Below are positions 1 through 7,876 of a DNA stretch of 64,000 nucleotides, piece by piece. The first letter of the stretch is position 1. The number at the start of each line of letters is the position of its first letter. The notes beneath the pieces were generated by a model. It ran no database searches. It saw nothing but the letters and a program-made list of their open reading frames with translations, and was not told where the DNA came from. A program made the translations under genes and the position numbers. The stretch spans positions 62,001 to 126,000 of the forward strand of contig NZ_WBKI01000006.1 in assembly GCF_008830365.1 (NCBI RefSeq). The letters are read 5' to 3'. Source of the DNA: Serratia proteamaculans. GTDB taxonomy: Bacteria > Pseudomonadota > Gammaproteobacteria > Enterobacterales > Enterobacteriaceae.

Positions 1-1057
1 CGGATAACAGGCTGGCGATACCTTCACCCAGCGTACGGTTGATGGTGCTGAACAACCGACTCTTCGGCTCATACAACTTGATGGTGCCGATCACTCGCTG
101 ATTCTCACCGCGCAGCGGGATCACCAATGTCGACCCCAGTTTGCAACTGGGATTAATCGAGCAGCAGTAAGAATGCTCATTGCCGTCGGCGTAGACCACT
201 TCGTTGTTGTCGATCGCGCGGTGCGAGTGCTTTGACGAGATCGGCGTGCCCGGCAGGTGGTGGTCGTCACCGATGCCGATAAACGCCAGCAGTTTATCGC
301 GGTCGGTTATCGCTACGGCGCCGATACCCAGTTCCTGGTAAATCACTCGCGCCACCCTCATGCTGTTTTCCTGATCAAACCCCTGTCGCAGGATCCCTTC
401 GGTACGCTCGGCAATTTTCAGCGCCTTGGTGGAAAACGCGCCGGTGTACTTTTCGAACATCGCTCGCCGATCCAGCAGGATTTGCATGAACATTGCGGCC
501 CCCACCGTATTGGCGATCAACATCGGCAAAGCGATATGCTCCACCAGCCGCAGTGCCTCGTCGAATGGGCGCGCAATCGCCAGGATAATCACCATTTGCA
601 GCACTTCGGTTACCAGCGCGACCCCGGCGACAAACAACGGATTAAACAGCAAGTCGATACGCCGGTGACGCATGGCAATGCTATGCACCAGCCCGCCTAC
701 CAGCCCTTCTGCTACAGTTGATACCGCACAGGCGATATCGGTCATGCCTCCCAGGGTATAACGGTGCAGACCACCGGTCAGCCCCACTAAAAGCCCCACC
801 GAAGGCCCGCCCAGCAGACCGCCTAACACCGCACCGATGGCTCGGGTGTTGGCAATCGAGCCTTCGACATGCAGACCGAAATAGGTGCCCATGATGCAGA
901 ACACCGAGAAAATGACGTAGCACAGCAGCTTGTGCGGCAGGCGGATGGTCACCTGCGTCAGCGGAATGAACAGCGGGGTTTTGCTCAGTAAATAAGCAAT
1001 AACAAGGTAAACACACATCTGCTGCAACAGCAGCAGCACCTGGCTAAATTCGAACAT
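1..1057 (-). CDS. btsS: BtsS-type sensor histidine kinase (5' part; cut by window edge)
   Basis: The minus-strand frame runs open from an ATG at 1057 to the window edge, giving about 352 residues; the rest lies outside. The protein begins MFEFSQVLLLLQQMCVYLVI and has several hydrophobic helices with the motif VRLPHK, then NTRAIGAVLGGLLGGPSVG, typical of the LytS/BtsS 5TM domain. A GAF-like domain follows (ITDRDKLLAFIGIGDDHHLP, then KLGSTLVIPLRGENQRVIGT). Similarity to remembered E. coli BtsS (YehU) is strong throughout. BtsS senses extracellular pyruvate and works with the LytTR regulator BtsR. The histidine kinase and ATPase domains should lie just left of the window. Its position next to ppiA is not the E. 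coli arrangement. Confidence 0.9.
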   Translation of the reverse strand, partial: MFEFSQVLLLLQQMCVYLVIAYLLSKTPLFIPLTQVTIRLPHKLLCYVIFSVFCIMGTYFGLHVEGSIANTRAIGAVLGGLLGGPSVGLLVGLTGGLHRYTLGGMTDIACAVSTVAEGLVGGLVHSIAMRHRRIDLLFNPLFVAGVALVTEVLQMVIILAIARPFDEALRLVEHIALPMLIANTVGAAMFMQILLDRRAMFEKYTGAFSTKALKIAERTEGILRQGFDQENSMRVARVIYQELGIGAVAITDRDKLLAFIGIGDDHHLPGTPISSKHSHRAIDNNEVVYADGNEHSYCCSINPSCKLGSTLVIPLRGENQRVIGTIKLYEPKSRLFSTINRTLGEGIASLLS

Positions 1058-1188
1058 GGCAGCAGCTCATCCCTTAAGAAAACAGATGCAAAACGCCGGG
1101 TTTCCGGTCTGATTATAAGCTGGCGATTAAAGCATGCGACGGGGGAAAAAACAGTGATGCAGGCAAGGCTTCCAGGGAAAGCAACGCA

Positions 1189-1209
1189 GCCGGCCCACCT
1201 GGGGCCGGC
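1189..1209 (-). terminator. GC hairpin downstream of ppiA
   Basis: A perfect 8-bp stem (GCCGGCCC / GGGCCGGC) with a 5-base loop lies just past the ppiA stop codon. There is no clean T-run after it on the minus strand, so it is either a weak intrinsic terminator or an mRNA 3'-end stabiliser. Confidence 0.45.
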
Positions 1210-1218
1210 GCAAAATCA

Positions 1219-1788
1219 TTATGGCAGCACTTTCGCTGACAGAATGACGATAGGTTTGCTCGGAACATTTTGGTACGGACCTACGTTGCCGGTCGGCGCC
1301 TGGGAGATTTTATCTACCACGTCCATGCCTTTAACCACTTTGCCGAATACCGCGTAACCGAAGTCGCGCTGGCCGTGATCCAAGAAGGCGTTATCCGCCA
1401 CGTTGAGGAAGAACTGGCTGGTAGCGCTGTCTTTGTCGGCGGTACGTGCCATCGAAATGGTGCCGCGCAGATTGCGCAAGCCGTTATCCGCTTCGTTCTT
1501 GATTGGCGCCTGGGTGGATTTTTGCTGCATGTCTGCAGTAAAGCCACCGCCCTGAACCATAAAGCCCGGGATCACGCGGTGGAAAACGGTGTTGTTGTAA
1601 TAGCCGCTGTTCACGTAGTCGACGAAGTTCTTGGTGGAAACCGGAGCCTTCTGACTGTCGAGCGCCAATTCGATATTCCCTGCTGAGGTGGTCAGCATGA
1701 CATGAGTTTCACCGGCGGCGAGCGCGGCGGGTGCCATTGCTGTCAGGGAACACAGCGCAACGAAGGTCACTAAAGTACGTTTGAACAT
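1219..1788 (-). CDS. ppiA: Periplasmic peptidyl-prolyl cis-trans isomerase A (cyclophilin)
   Basis: Encodes 189 residues. It starts with a Sec signal peptide ([15 protein letters not shown]...AALAA, about 25 residues) followed by a cyclophilin-type domain with the hallmarks [27 protein letters not shown], and [14 protein letters not shown]. It catalyses prolyl isomerisation of proteins in the periplasm. A longer reading frame starts at 1818, but the ATG at 1788 is preferred: AAGGA lies upstream, the signal peptide begins exactly there, and the length then matches the E. coli protein (about 190). As in E. coli it lies near tsgA, although a beta-glucoside locus now separates the two. Confidence 0.95.
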   Translation of the reverse strand: MFKRTLVTFVALCSLTAMAPAALAAGETHVMLTTSAGNIELALDSQKAPVSTKNFVDYVNSGYYNNTVFHRVIPGFMVQGGGFTADMQQKSTQAPIKNEADNGLRNLRGTISMARTADKDSATSQFFLNVADNAFLDHGQRDFGYAVFGKVVKGMDVVDKISQAPTGNVGPYQNVPSKPIVILSAKVLP

Positions 1789-2132
1789 TAACGGGTCCTT
1801 TCTCTGAGAGACAAACAACGGAAAAGCGCCTTGATTCTAAAGAGCTGAACCTGCGAGTGCCAGCCATTTACCTATATTTACGTAATAGTGGGACATATCT
1901 CAGTCAGCCCCGGATTTTACTGCCAAAAGTATGATCGCCTTAGACCTTTTTGCCAAATGCATCACGCATTTTTTGCCCTTTTTACGCCTTCGTCGCTTTT
2001 TGCGACACAACTCCCGGTTTCGTTTTCCATTCCCGTTACTCTAGATAAATGAGAGCGCTCTCATTTGAGCGCAAAGACAAGAATAATGAATGTCCGCCGG
2101 CACCGCTGCCGCGCAATAACAGGAGAAATAAT
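1789..2132. other. Intergenic region between ppiA and the beta-glucoside locus
   Basis: Holds the divergent promoters of ppiA (minus) and the PTS IIA gene (plus). A perfect palindrome at 2047-2066 is the only strong motif; nothing else gene-like is seen. Confidence 0.6.
2047..2066. promoter_or_regulatory. LacI-family operator (perfect 20-bp palindrome)
   Basis: AAATGAGAGCGCTCTCATTT is a perfect inverted repeat with the central CG and the AGCGCT core typical of LacI/GalR-family operators. It lies 67-86 bp upstream of the PTS IIA start and overlaps a possible -10 (TAGATA at 2042-2047). The LacI-type regulator at 3881 is the obvious candidate to bind it and repress the locus. The pairing is inferred from position only. 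Confidence 0.75.
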
Positions 2133-2483
2133 GTGAGTGAATTGATGACTGAAATCAGCGCCGATTTTGAAAGCACCATCATGGAGCTGCTGGTGTTCTC
2201 CGGTGGCGCCCGTAGCAGTGCGCTGATGGCGCTGCAGCAAGCCCGCGCCGGCGACTTTACCGCTTCAGCCAAGCATATGGCCGAGTCCAAACAGTCGGTG
2301 AAAAAAGCCCATCTTATTCAGACCCAACTGATCGGTCTGGACGAAGGCTGCGGCAAACTGACCATCAACCTGATTACTGTCCATGCCCAGGATCATCTGA
2401 TGAACGCCATGGTGATCCAGGATCTGGCGGATGACATGATTGAGCTCTATCGCCGTCAGGCCCAGTTGGAGACCCGCGCATGA
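2133..2483 (+). CDS. PTS lactose/cellobiose-family EIIA component
   Basis: 116 residues of the all-helical PTS IIA(Lac/Chb) family: EIIA passes phosphate from HPr to a sugar-specific EIIB. Visible family features are IMELLVFSGGARSSALMALQ near the N-terminus and the phosphorylatable histidine region LITVHAQDHLMNAM near residue 85-95. The start chosen is GTG at 2133, because AGGAG at 2121-2125 sits 7 bases before it and the length then equals that of E. coli ChbA (116); an ATG at 2145 is possible but too far from the ribosome site. The stop overlaps the next gene by 4 bases (ATGA), so the two are translationally coupled. No EIIB or EIIC gene is present in the window, so its phosphate partner must be encoded elsewhere. 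Confidence 0.85.
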   Translation: MSELMTEISADFESTIMELLVFSGGARSSALMALQQARAGDFTASAKHMAESKQSVKKAHLIQTQLIGLDEGCGKLTINLITVHAQDHLMNAMVIQDLADDMIELYRRQAQLETRA

Positions 2484-3787
2484 AATCGTTGAAAATAGCC
2501 GTGATTGGCGGCGGCAGCAGCTACACGCCAGAATTGGTGGATGGATTGATCCAGCGTATCGAAGAGCTGCCAGTGACCGAACTGGCGCTGGTGGACGTTG
2601 AGCCTGGCCGCGAAAAGGTCGAGATCATCGCCGCACTGACCGAACGCATGCTGGCTCGTCACGGGTTGGAGCAGGTGAAGGTCAGCGTGCATTTCGAGTT
2701 GGATGAGGCCATTCGCGACGCCAACTTCGTGCTGACTCAGTTCCGCGTTGGCCAGTTGCCGGCGCGCGCCGCCGACGAGCGTCTGGGGCTGAAATACGAT
2801 TTGATCGGCCAGGAAACCACCGGCGTTGGCGGCTTCGCCAAGGCGCTGCGCACCATTCCGGTGATGCTGGATATTGCACGCAGAGTGGAAAAACTGGCGC
2901 CAGACGCCTGGATCATCAACTTCACCAACCCGGCCGGCATCGTCACCGAAGCGGTTTCCCGCTATACCAAAGCAAAAATCATCGGTCTGTGTAACGTGCC
3001 GATCAGCATGCATCACATGATTGCCAATATGCTGAATAGCCCTTATCAGGAGGTGCAACTGCAGTTCGCCGGGCTGAACCACATGGTGTGGGTACATCAG
3101 GTGCTGCAAAACGGTCATGACGTCACCGGCAAGGTGATCGACATGCTGTGTGATGGGGCAGCGCTGACCATGAATAACATCAAGGAAGAGCCTTGGCAGC
3201 CAGATTTCCTGCGCGCCGTAGGGGCGATCCCTTGCCCCTACCACCGCTATTTCTACCAAACCAAAGAGATGCTGGCCGAGGAAATTGCCGCCGCGGCCGA
3301 ACGCGGTACCCGCGCCGAGCAGGTAATGAAGGTAGAGAAAGAGCTGTTTGAGCTGTATGCCGATCCGCATCTCGACAGCAAACCGGAACAGTTAAGTTTC
3401 CGCGGTGGATCATATTATTCGGAAGTGGCGCTGGAGCTAATCCGTGCGATCCATAATAATCTCGGGACGCAATTAGTCGTCAATACCGCAAACCGTGGCG
3501 CTATTCGCGGTTTACCGGACGACGCTGTGATAGAAACCAACTGTATTGTCGATGCTCAGGGCGCCCACCCGCTGACCTTCGGCACGCTGCCGGATTCCAT
3601 GCATGCGCTGACTCAACAGGTGAAAGCTTATGAGCGCCTGACCATCGAAGCCGCGGTGCATGGCGATCGCCGCAGTGGCCTGCTGGCCTTGGTCACCAAT
3701 CCGCTGGTCGGTAATGCCAATGTGGCCCAGCCGCTGCTGGATGAAGTGTTGGCGGTGAATGCGCCTTATCTGCCACAGTTTAAATAA
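2480..3787 (+). CDS. Family 4 glycosidase, 6-phospho-beta-glucosidase
   Basis: 435 residues. GH4 enzymes hydrolyse phosphorylated disaccharides such as cellobiose-6-phosphate by an NAD- and Mn-dependent redox mechanism in the cytosol. The N-terminus has the dinucleotide-binding motif [16 protein letters not shown], then [32 protein letters not shown], the metal-ligand regions CNVPI and GLNHMVW, and [14 protein letters not shown]. The nearest relatives I recall are ChbF/CelF and Bacillus LicH. It overlaps the PTS IIA gene by 4 bases, and together they would release glucose and glucose-6-phosphate from imported beta-glucosides. The exact sugar cannot be told from sequence, so no symbol is given. 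Confidence 0.88.
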   Translation: MKSLKIAVIGGGSSYTPELVDGLIQRIEELPVTELALVDVEPGREKVEIIAALTERMLARHGLEQVKVSVHFELDEAIRDANFVLTQFRVGQLPARAADERLGLKYDLIGQETTGVGGFAKALRTIPVMLDIARRVEKLAPDAWIINFTNPAGIVTEAVSRYTKAKIIGLCNVPISMHHMIANMLNSPYQEVQLQFAGLNHMVWVHQVLQNGHDVTGKVIDMLCDGAALTMNNIKEEPWQPDFLRAVGAIPCPYHRYFYQTKEMLAEEIAAAAERGTRAEQVMKVEKELFELYADPHLDSKPEQLSFRGGSYYSEVALELIRAIHNNLGTQLVVNTANRGAIRGLPDDAVIETNCIVDAQGAHPLTFGTLPDSMHALTQQVKAYERLTIEAAVHGDRRSGLLALVTNPLVGNANVAQPLLDEVLAVNAPYLPQFK

Positions 3788-3836
3788 CCACCGGGCCAGC
3801 CGCGGTTGCTGATACATTGCTATAACTAATCTGTAG

Positions 3837-3861
3837 GGGGTCGATACGTCGACCCCATTTT
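3837..3861 (+). terminator. Intrinsic terminator after the phospho-glucosidase gene
   Basis: Perfect 8-bp stem GGGGTCGA / TCGACCCC closed by a TACG tetraloop (UNCG type, very stable) and followed by ATTTTT. It would end the IIA-glucosidase transcript and leave the regulator to its own promoter or to read-through. Confidence 0.8.
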
Positions 3862-3880
3862 TGTCGTAATCAGGAGTCGG

Positions 3881-4864
3881 ATGATGGTGACACTGGAAGA
3901 TGTCGCAGCCCTGGCGGGTGTGTCCCGCGCCACCGTGTCCCGCGTAGTGAATGGCGACACCAATGTTAAAGGGCAGACCCGCGAGAAAGTGGAACGCGCG
4001 GTGGCCCAGCTCGGCTACACCCCCAACCCTGCAGCACGCGCGCTGGCCTCCAGCCACAGCAATACCCTCGGGCTGGTTACCACCTCCTATCGCGGCGGCT
4101 TCTTCGGGGCGCTGATGGACTTCGTGCAAACCGAAGCAGAATCCCATGGCAAGCAGTTGTTGGTGACTCAGGGACGCAACAGCGCAGAAAACGAATGGCA
4201 GGCGATCCAGCGGCTGTTCAGCCTGCGCTGCGATGGGGTGATCCTGCATGTCCGTTTCCTCAGCGATGACCAACTGCGCCAGTTGGCAGCGGAGCAACAC
4301 CGCTTTGTACTGCTCGATCGTCTGGTGCCGGGCCTGGAAGCGCACTGCGTCACCTTCGATCATCCCTACGCCAGCCGCATGGCGGCACAACAATTGATTG
4401 ATGCCGGCCACCGCCACATCGCCTGCATCAGTGGCCCGCGCGACCGCCCTTCCAGCCTTTTGCGACTGCAGGGCTTTGAACAGGCAATGCAGGCGGCACA
4501 TATCAAACCGGTGGCCTGCACCGAAGGGCTCTACGATCTGGAGAGCGGCTATCGCTGCGCCGATCAACTGCTAAAAATGAAAACCACGCCCACGGCTATC
4601 TATTGCTGCAACGAAGAGATGGCCATCGGTGCGCTGCTGGCGATCAACGAACACCGTCTTCGGGTGCCGCAGGACATCTCGTTGATCTGTTATGACAGCG
4701 GCGAGCGCGCGCCCTTCGTCCGCCCGGCACTGAGCAGCGTACATTTCCCGATTACCGAAATGGCGCAATACGCCGCCCGCTTACTGATCGACCCGACCAC
4801 CCCACAGGTAAGCTTCGCGCCAATCGTCATCAGCCGCGACTCGATCGCGACGGTGAATAAATAG
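3881..4864 (+). CDS. LacI-family transcriptional regulator (likely beta-glucoside repressor)
   Basis: 327 residues (326 from the second ATG at 3884, which has better spacing from AGGAG at 3872-3876). The N-terminal helix-turn-helix is TLEDVAALAGVSRATVSRVV, followed by the hinge helix PNPAARALASS that inserts into the operator minor groove. The rest is a periplasmic-binding-protein-like effector domain (GLVTTSYRGGFFGALMDFV, CDGVILHVR, HRHIACISGPRDRPSS, TAIYCCNEEMAIGALLA). It lies directly downstream of the PTS IIA and phospho-glucosidase genes, and the perfect operator at 2047-2066 supports local repression lifted by a sugar or sugar phosphate. The effector is not known. Confidence 0.88.
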   Translation: MMVTLEDVAALAGVSRATVSRVVNGDTNVKGQTREKVERAVAQLGYTPNPAARALASSHSNTLGLVTTSYRGGFFGALMDFVQTEAESHGKQLLVTQGRNSAENEWQAIQRLFSLRCDGVILHVRFLSDDQLRQLAAEQHRFVLLDRLVPGLEAHCVTFDHPYASRMAAQQLIDAGHRHIACISGPRDRPSSLLRLQGFEQAMQAAHIKPVACTEGLYDLESGYRCADQLLKMKTTPTAIYCCNEEMAIGALLAINEHRLRVPQDISLICYDSGERAPFVRPALSSVHFPITEMAQYAARLLIDPTTPQVSFAPIVISRDSIATVNK

Positions 4865-5052
4865 ATCACAAAATATTTCAGACTCTCTCATTGATTGCAT
4901 CAAAAAATAGATAGCCATCACAAAAACTCCCGTTGTCTGTGCTAGGATCCGCTCCCTGGTGGCCTGATCGGGACTTTTTCTGCTTTTGCCAGGAAAAACC
5001 AGCGGCCCTATGCCAGTTTTAAACTCTTAACAGACATAATCAGGCCTATATA

Positions 5053-6237
5053 ATGAATGACAGCAACCGTCTACGGCTTACCTGGATCAGCTATTTTTCT
5101 TATGCGCTGACCGGTGCTTTAGTTATCGTCACAGGGATGGTGATGGGAAACATTGCAGAGTACTTTAATCTGCCGGTTTCCAGCATGAGCAATACTTTTA
5201 CCTTTCTTAACGCCGGTATTTTGATTTCTATCTTCCTCAATGCCTGGCTGATGGAAATTATCCCGCTGAAACGTCAACTGATGTTTGGCTTTTTGCTGAT
5301 GCTGTTGGCGGTTGCCGGGTTGATGCTGAGCAAAAGCCTGACCATGTTCTCGTTGTGCATGTTTATCCTTGGCGTGGTCAGCGGTATCACCATGTCGATA
5401 GGCACCTTCCTGATTACCCATATGTACGCCGGCCGCCAGCGCGGTTCGCGCCTGCTGTTCACTGACTCCTTCTTCAGCATGGCCGGGATGATCTTCCCGA
5501 TTGTCGCCGCGATGCTGCTGGCACGTCAGATCGGCTGGTACTGGGTGTATGCCTGCATCGGCCTGCTGTACGTGGGTATATTTGTGCTGACCCTGTTCTC
5601 CGAATTCCCGGTGCTGGGCAACAAAGGCGCCGACGCCAGCCAGCCGGTAGTGAAAGAAAAATGGGGTATCGGCGTGCTGTTCCTGTCGATCGCCGCACTG
5701 TGCTACATCCTCGGCCAACTGGGTTTCATTCAGTGGGTACCGGAATACGCCACCAAGTCGTTCGGGATGGATATCAGCCAGGCCGGTAAGCTGGTGAGTG
5801 ATTTCTGGACCTCGTACATGATCGGCATGTGGGTATTCAGCTTTATCCTGCGCTTCTTCGATTTGCAGCGCATCGTCACTATTCTGGCCGCTTTGGCGAC
5901 CGGCGCGATGTACCTGTTTGTCAGCACCGATAATCCGGAACACCTGGGCTACTACATTATGGCTCTGGGCTTCGTTTCCAGCGCGATCTACACCACGCTG
6001 ATCACTCTGGGTTCGCTGCAGACCAAGATTTCCTCACCGAAACTGGTTAACTTCATTCTGACCTGCGGCACCATCGGCACCATGCTGACCTTCGTGGTCA
6101 CCGGCCCGATCGTAGCCAAAGGCGGCGCACACGCAGCGCTGACAACCGCCAACGGCCTGTACCTGGCAGTGTTCGTGATGTGTCTGCTGCTCGGCTTCGT
6201 GACCAAGCACCGCAGCCACGGCCATGTGACCCACTGA
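5053..6237 (+). CDS. tsgA: MFS transporter TsgA
   Basis: 394 residues, about twelve transmembrane helices, no signal peptide. The sequence is nearly collinear with E. coli TsgA (393): [20 protein letters not shown] becomes recognisable at the start, then [54 protein letters not shown] and [20 protein letters not shown]. It belongs to the fucose permease-like branch of the major facilitator superfamily. In Salmonella the gene was named for tellurite and selenite resistance and anaerobic growth effects; the substrate is unsettled. It stands alone, ends at a strong bidirectional terminator, and keeps its conserved place upstream of nirB except for the inserted codA. Confidence 0.93.
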   Translation: MNDSNRLRLTWISYFSYALTGALVIVTGMVMGNIAEYFNLPVSSMSNTFTFLNAGILISIFLNAWLMEIIPLKRQLMFGFLLMLLAVAGLMLSKSLTMFSLCMFILGVVSGITMSIGTFLITHMYAGRQRGSRLLFTDSFFSMAGMIFPIVAAMLLARQIGWYWVYACIGLLYVGIFVLTLFSEFPVLGNKGADASQPVVKEKWGIGVLFLSIAALCYILGQLGFIQWVPEYATKSFGMDISQAGKLVSDFWTSYMIGMWVFSFILRFFDLQRIVTILAALATGAMYLFVSTDNPEHLGYYIMALGFVSSAIYTTLITLGSLQTKISSPKLVNFILTCGTIGTMLTFVVTGPIVAKGGAHAALTTANGLYLAVFVMCLLLGFVTKHRSHGHVTH

Positions 6238-6260
6238 TCCGTCGTCAATATCGTGATATG

Positions 6261-6286
6261 AAAAGGGCGCCTCGGCGCCCTTTTTT
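6261..6286. terminator. Bidirectional terminator between tsgA and codA
   Basis: Stem AAAAGGGCGC, loop CTCG, then GCGCCCTTTTTT. The flanking A and T runs allow termination of the two convergent genes in both directions. Confidence 0.9.
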
Positions 6287-6304
6287 ATGCTGACAAATAC
6301 GGGC

Positions 6305-7588
6305 TTAACGCCGGAAATCCACTTTCTCATCCTGCGCCAGATACAGCGTGGTTTCCGCCGGCTGGGTCTCGGCAATCACCGTGCCCTGGCGTATCGAGTA
6401 ACGCACCGGCGTCTGTCGGCGTACCGCATCAAAGCCGCTATCCGCAGGCAATATCACCAGATTGGCACTGTTGCCCGCCGTCAGGCCGTAGTCGGTCAGA
6501 TTCAGGGTACGCGCGCTGTAGCTGGTGATCAGTTTCAGCCCGTCGTCGATCTGCCCGTATCCCATCAGTTGGCACACATGCAGTCCCATATGCAGTACCT
6601 GCAGCATGTTGGCGGTACCCAGCGGATACCAGGGATCGAACACATCATCGTGACCAAAGCAGACGTTGATTTCCGCCTCCAGCATCTCCTTCACCCGGGT
6701 GATGCCGCGCCGTTTCGGGTAGCTGTCGAAACGACCTTGCAGGTGAATATTCACCAGCGGATTGGCGACAAAGTTGATGCCGGACATTTTCAGCAGGCGG
6801 AACAGCCGTGACGTATAAGCGCCATTGTAAGAGTGCATCGCCGTGGTATGGCTGGCGGTGACTCTGGCTCCCATATCCAGCTTCAGCGCCAGCGCCGCCA
6901 CGGTTTCGACAAAGCGCGACTGCTCGTCATCTATTTCATCGCAGTGGACATCCACCAGCCGATCGTATTTCTGTGCCAAAGCGAATGCCTTGTGCAGCGA
7001 CTCCACGCCGTATTCGCGCGTAAACTCAAAGTGCGGAATGGCCCCCACCACGTCGGCCCCCAGTCGCAGCGCTTCTTCCAACAGCGCCTCACCGTTGGGA
7101 TAGGACATAATGCCTTCCTGCGGAAAAGCGACGATTTGCAACGTGACCCAGGGGGCGACTTCTTGTTTCACTTCCAGCATTGCACGCAGCGCAGTCAGGG
7201 TCGGGTCGGAAACGTCAACGTGGGTACGCACGTACTGCACGCCGTTGGCGATTTGCCATTTCAGCGTCTGCCAGGCGCGCAGCTTAACGTCCTCATGGGT
7301 CAGCAACACCTTGCGCTCTGCCCAGCGCTCAATCCCTTCAAACAGGGTGCCCGACTGGTTCCAGGCCGGTTGCCCGGCGGTTTGGGTAGTATCCAGATGG
7401 ATATGTGGCTCAACAAATGCCGGCATCGCCAGCCCGCCCTGCGCATCCAGCACATCGCTGCGCCATTCCTGCCCTTCCGGTTGCGGCACGATATGGGCGA
7501 TGCACCCCTGCTCAATGGCCAGTTGCCACAGCCCTTCATGCCCGCTCAGACGCAGGTTATCGATAAACTTCAATGGACTCTTGGCCAC
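6305..7588 (-). CDS. codA: Cytosine deaminase
   Basis: 427 residues, amidohydrolase superfamily; converts cytosine to uracil plus ammonia in pyrimidine salvage. Visible motifs are the metal-binding [14 protein letters not shown] near residue 60, [47 protein letters not shown] and [19 protein letters not shown], all matching remembered E. coli CodA (427). In E. coli it sits in a codBA operon with the cytosine permease; here it is alone, divergent from nirB and convergent with tsgA, so cytosine must enter by a carrier encoded elsewhere or arise internally. It is an insertion relative to the usual tsgA-nirB junction. Its promoter must lie within 7589-7770. Confidence 0.93.
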   Translation of the reverse strand: MAKSPLKFIDNLRLSGHEGLWQLAIEQGCIAHIVPQPEGQEWRSDVLDAQGGLAMPAFVEPHIHLDTTQTAGQPAWNQSGTLFEGIERWAERKVLLTHEDVKLRAWQTLKWQIANGVQYVRTHVDVSDPTLTALRAMLEVKQEVAPWVTLQIVAFPQEGIMSYPNGEALLEEALRLGADVVGAIPHFEFTREYGVESLHKAFALAQKYDRLVDVHCDEIDDEQSRFVETVAALALKLDMGARVTASHTTAMHSYNGAYTSRLFRLLKMSGINFVANPLVNIHLQGRFDSYPKRRGITRVKEMLEAEINVCFGHDDVFDPWYPLGTANMLQVLHMGLHVCQLMGYGQIDDGLKLITSYSARTLNLTDYGLTAGNSANLVILPADSGFDAVRRQTPVRYSIRQGTVIAETQPAETTLYLAQDEKVDFRR

Positions 7589-7775
7589 CCTTCACCTCTG
7601 CTGTTCCAGCCTGTTTTATTCATCATACTGGCAGCGGATCATACTGACAAAGCCGCCAATAATTTATTCCACCGCCGATTACTCCCGAATGGGTAGAATT
7701 CGCATTAACTGGCTCGTTTCAGCTAAAGATGAATAAAAACCGCAACTTATCAAATAACGATAAAAATCATTCATA

Positions 7776-7791
7776 TACCACATTAGAGGTA
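7776..7791 (+). promoter_or_regulatory. NarL/NarP heptamer pair (7-2-7) upstream of nirB
   Basis: TACCACA-TT-AGAGGTA is an inverted pair of NarL/NarP-type heptamers separated by 2 bases. Its centre (7783.5) is 28 bp upstream of the FNR site centre, the same spacing I recall in E. coli (-69.5 and -41.5). This predicts nitrate/nitrite control on top of FNR. Confidence 0.75.
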
Positions 7792-7804
7792 TATGGAGGG
7801 GCGA

Positions 7805-7818
7805 TTGATTTGCATCAA
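7805..7818 (+). promoter_or_regulatory. FNR box of the nirB promoter
   Basis: TTGAT-TTGC-ATCAA is a perfect FNR consensus. Placed at -41.5 it predicts a transcript start near 7853. A -10 element TAAGGT is found at 7840-7845, the same hexamer I recall for the E. coli nir promoter. The operon should be induced without oxygen. Confidence 0.88.
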
Positions 7819-7839
7819 TAAATTGCCCACAGGGAGGAA

Positions 7840-7845
7840 TAAGGT
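7840..7845 (+). promoter_or_regulatory. -10 element of the nirB promoter
   Basis: TAAGGT lies 22 bases past the FNR box, the spacing expected of a class II FNR-activated promoter; no good -35 is present, as usual for such promoters. Confidence 0.65.
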
Positions 7846-7876
7846 AACGCTAGGAAACCAGAATTTTGAGGCAATA

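Noticed and set aside
257-721. 154-codon plus-strand frame
   Set aside because: It lies opposite btsS, which has strong family similarity; the frame has no domain or ribosome site.
2456-3370. 304-codon minus-strand frame
   Set aside because: Antisense shadow of the GH4 glycosidase gene, with no recognisable domain.
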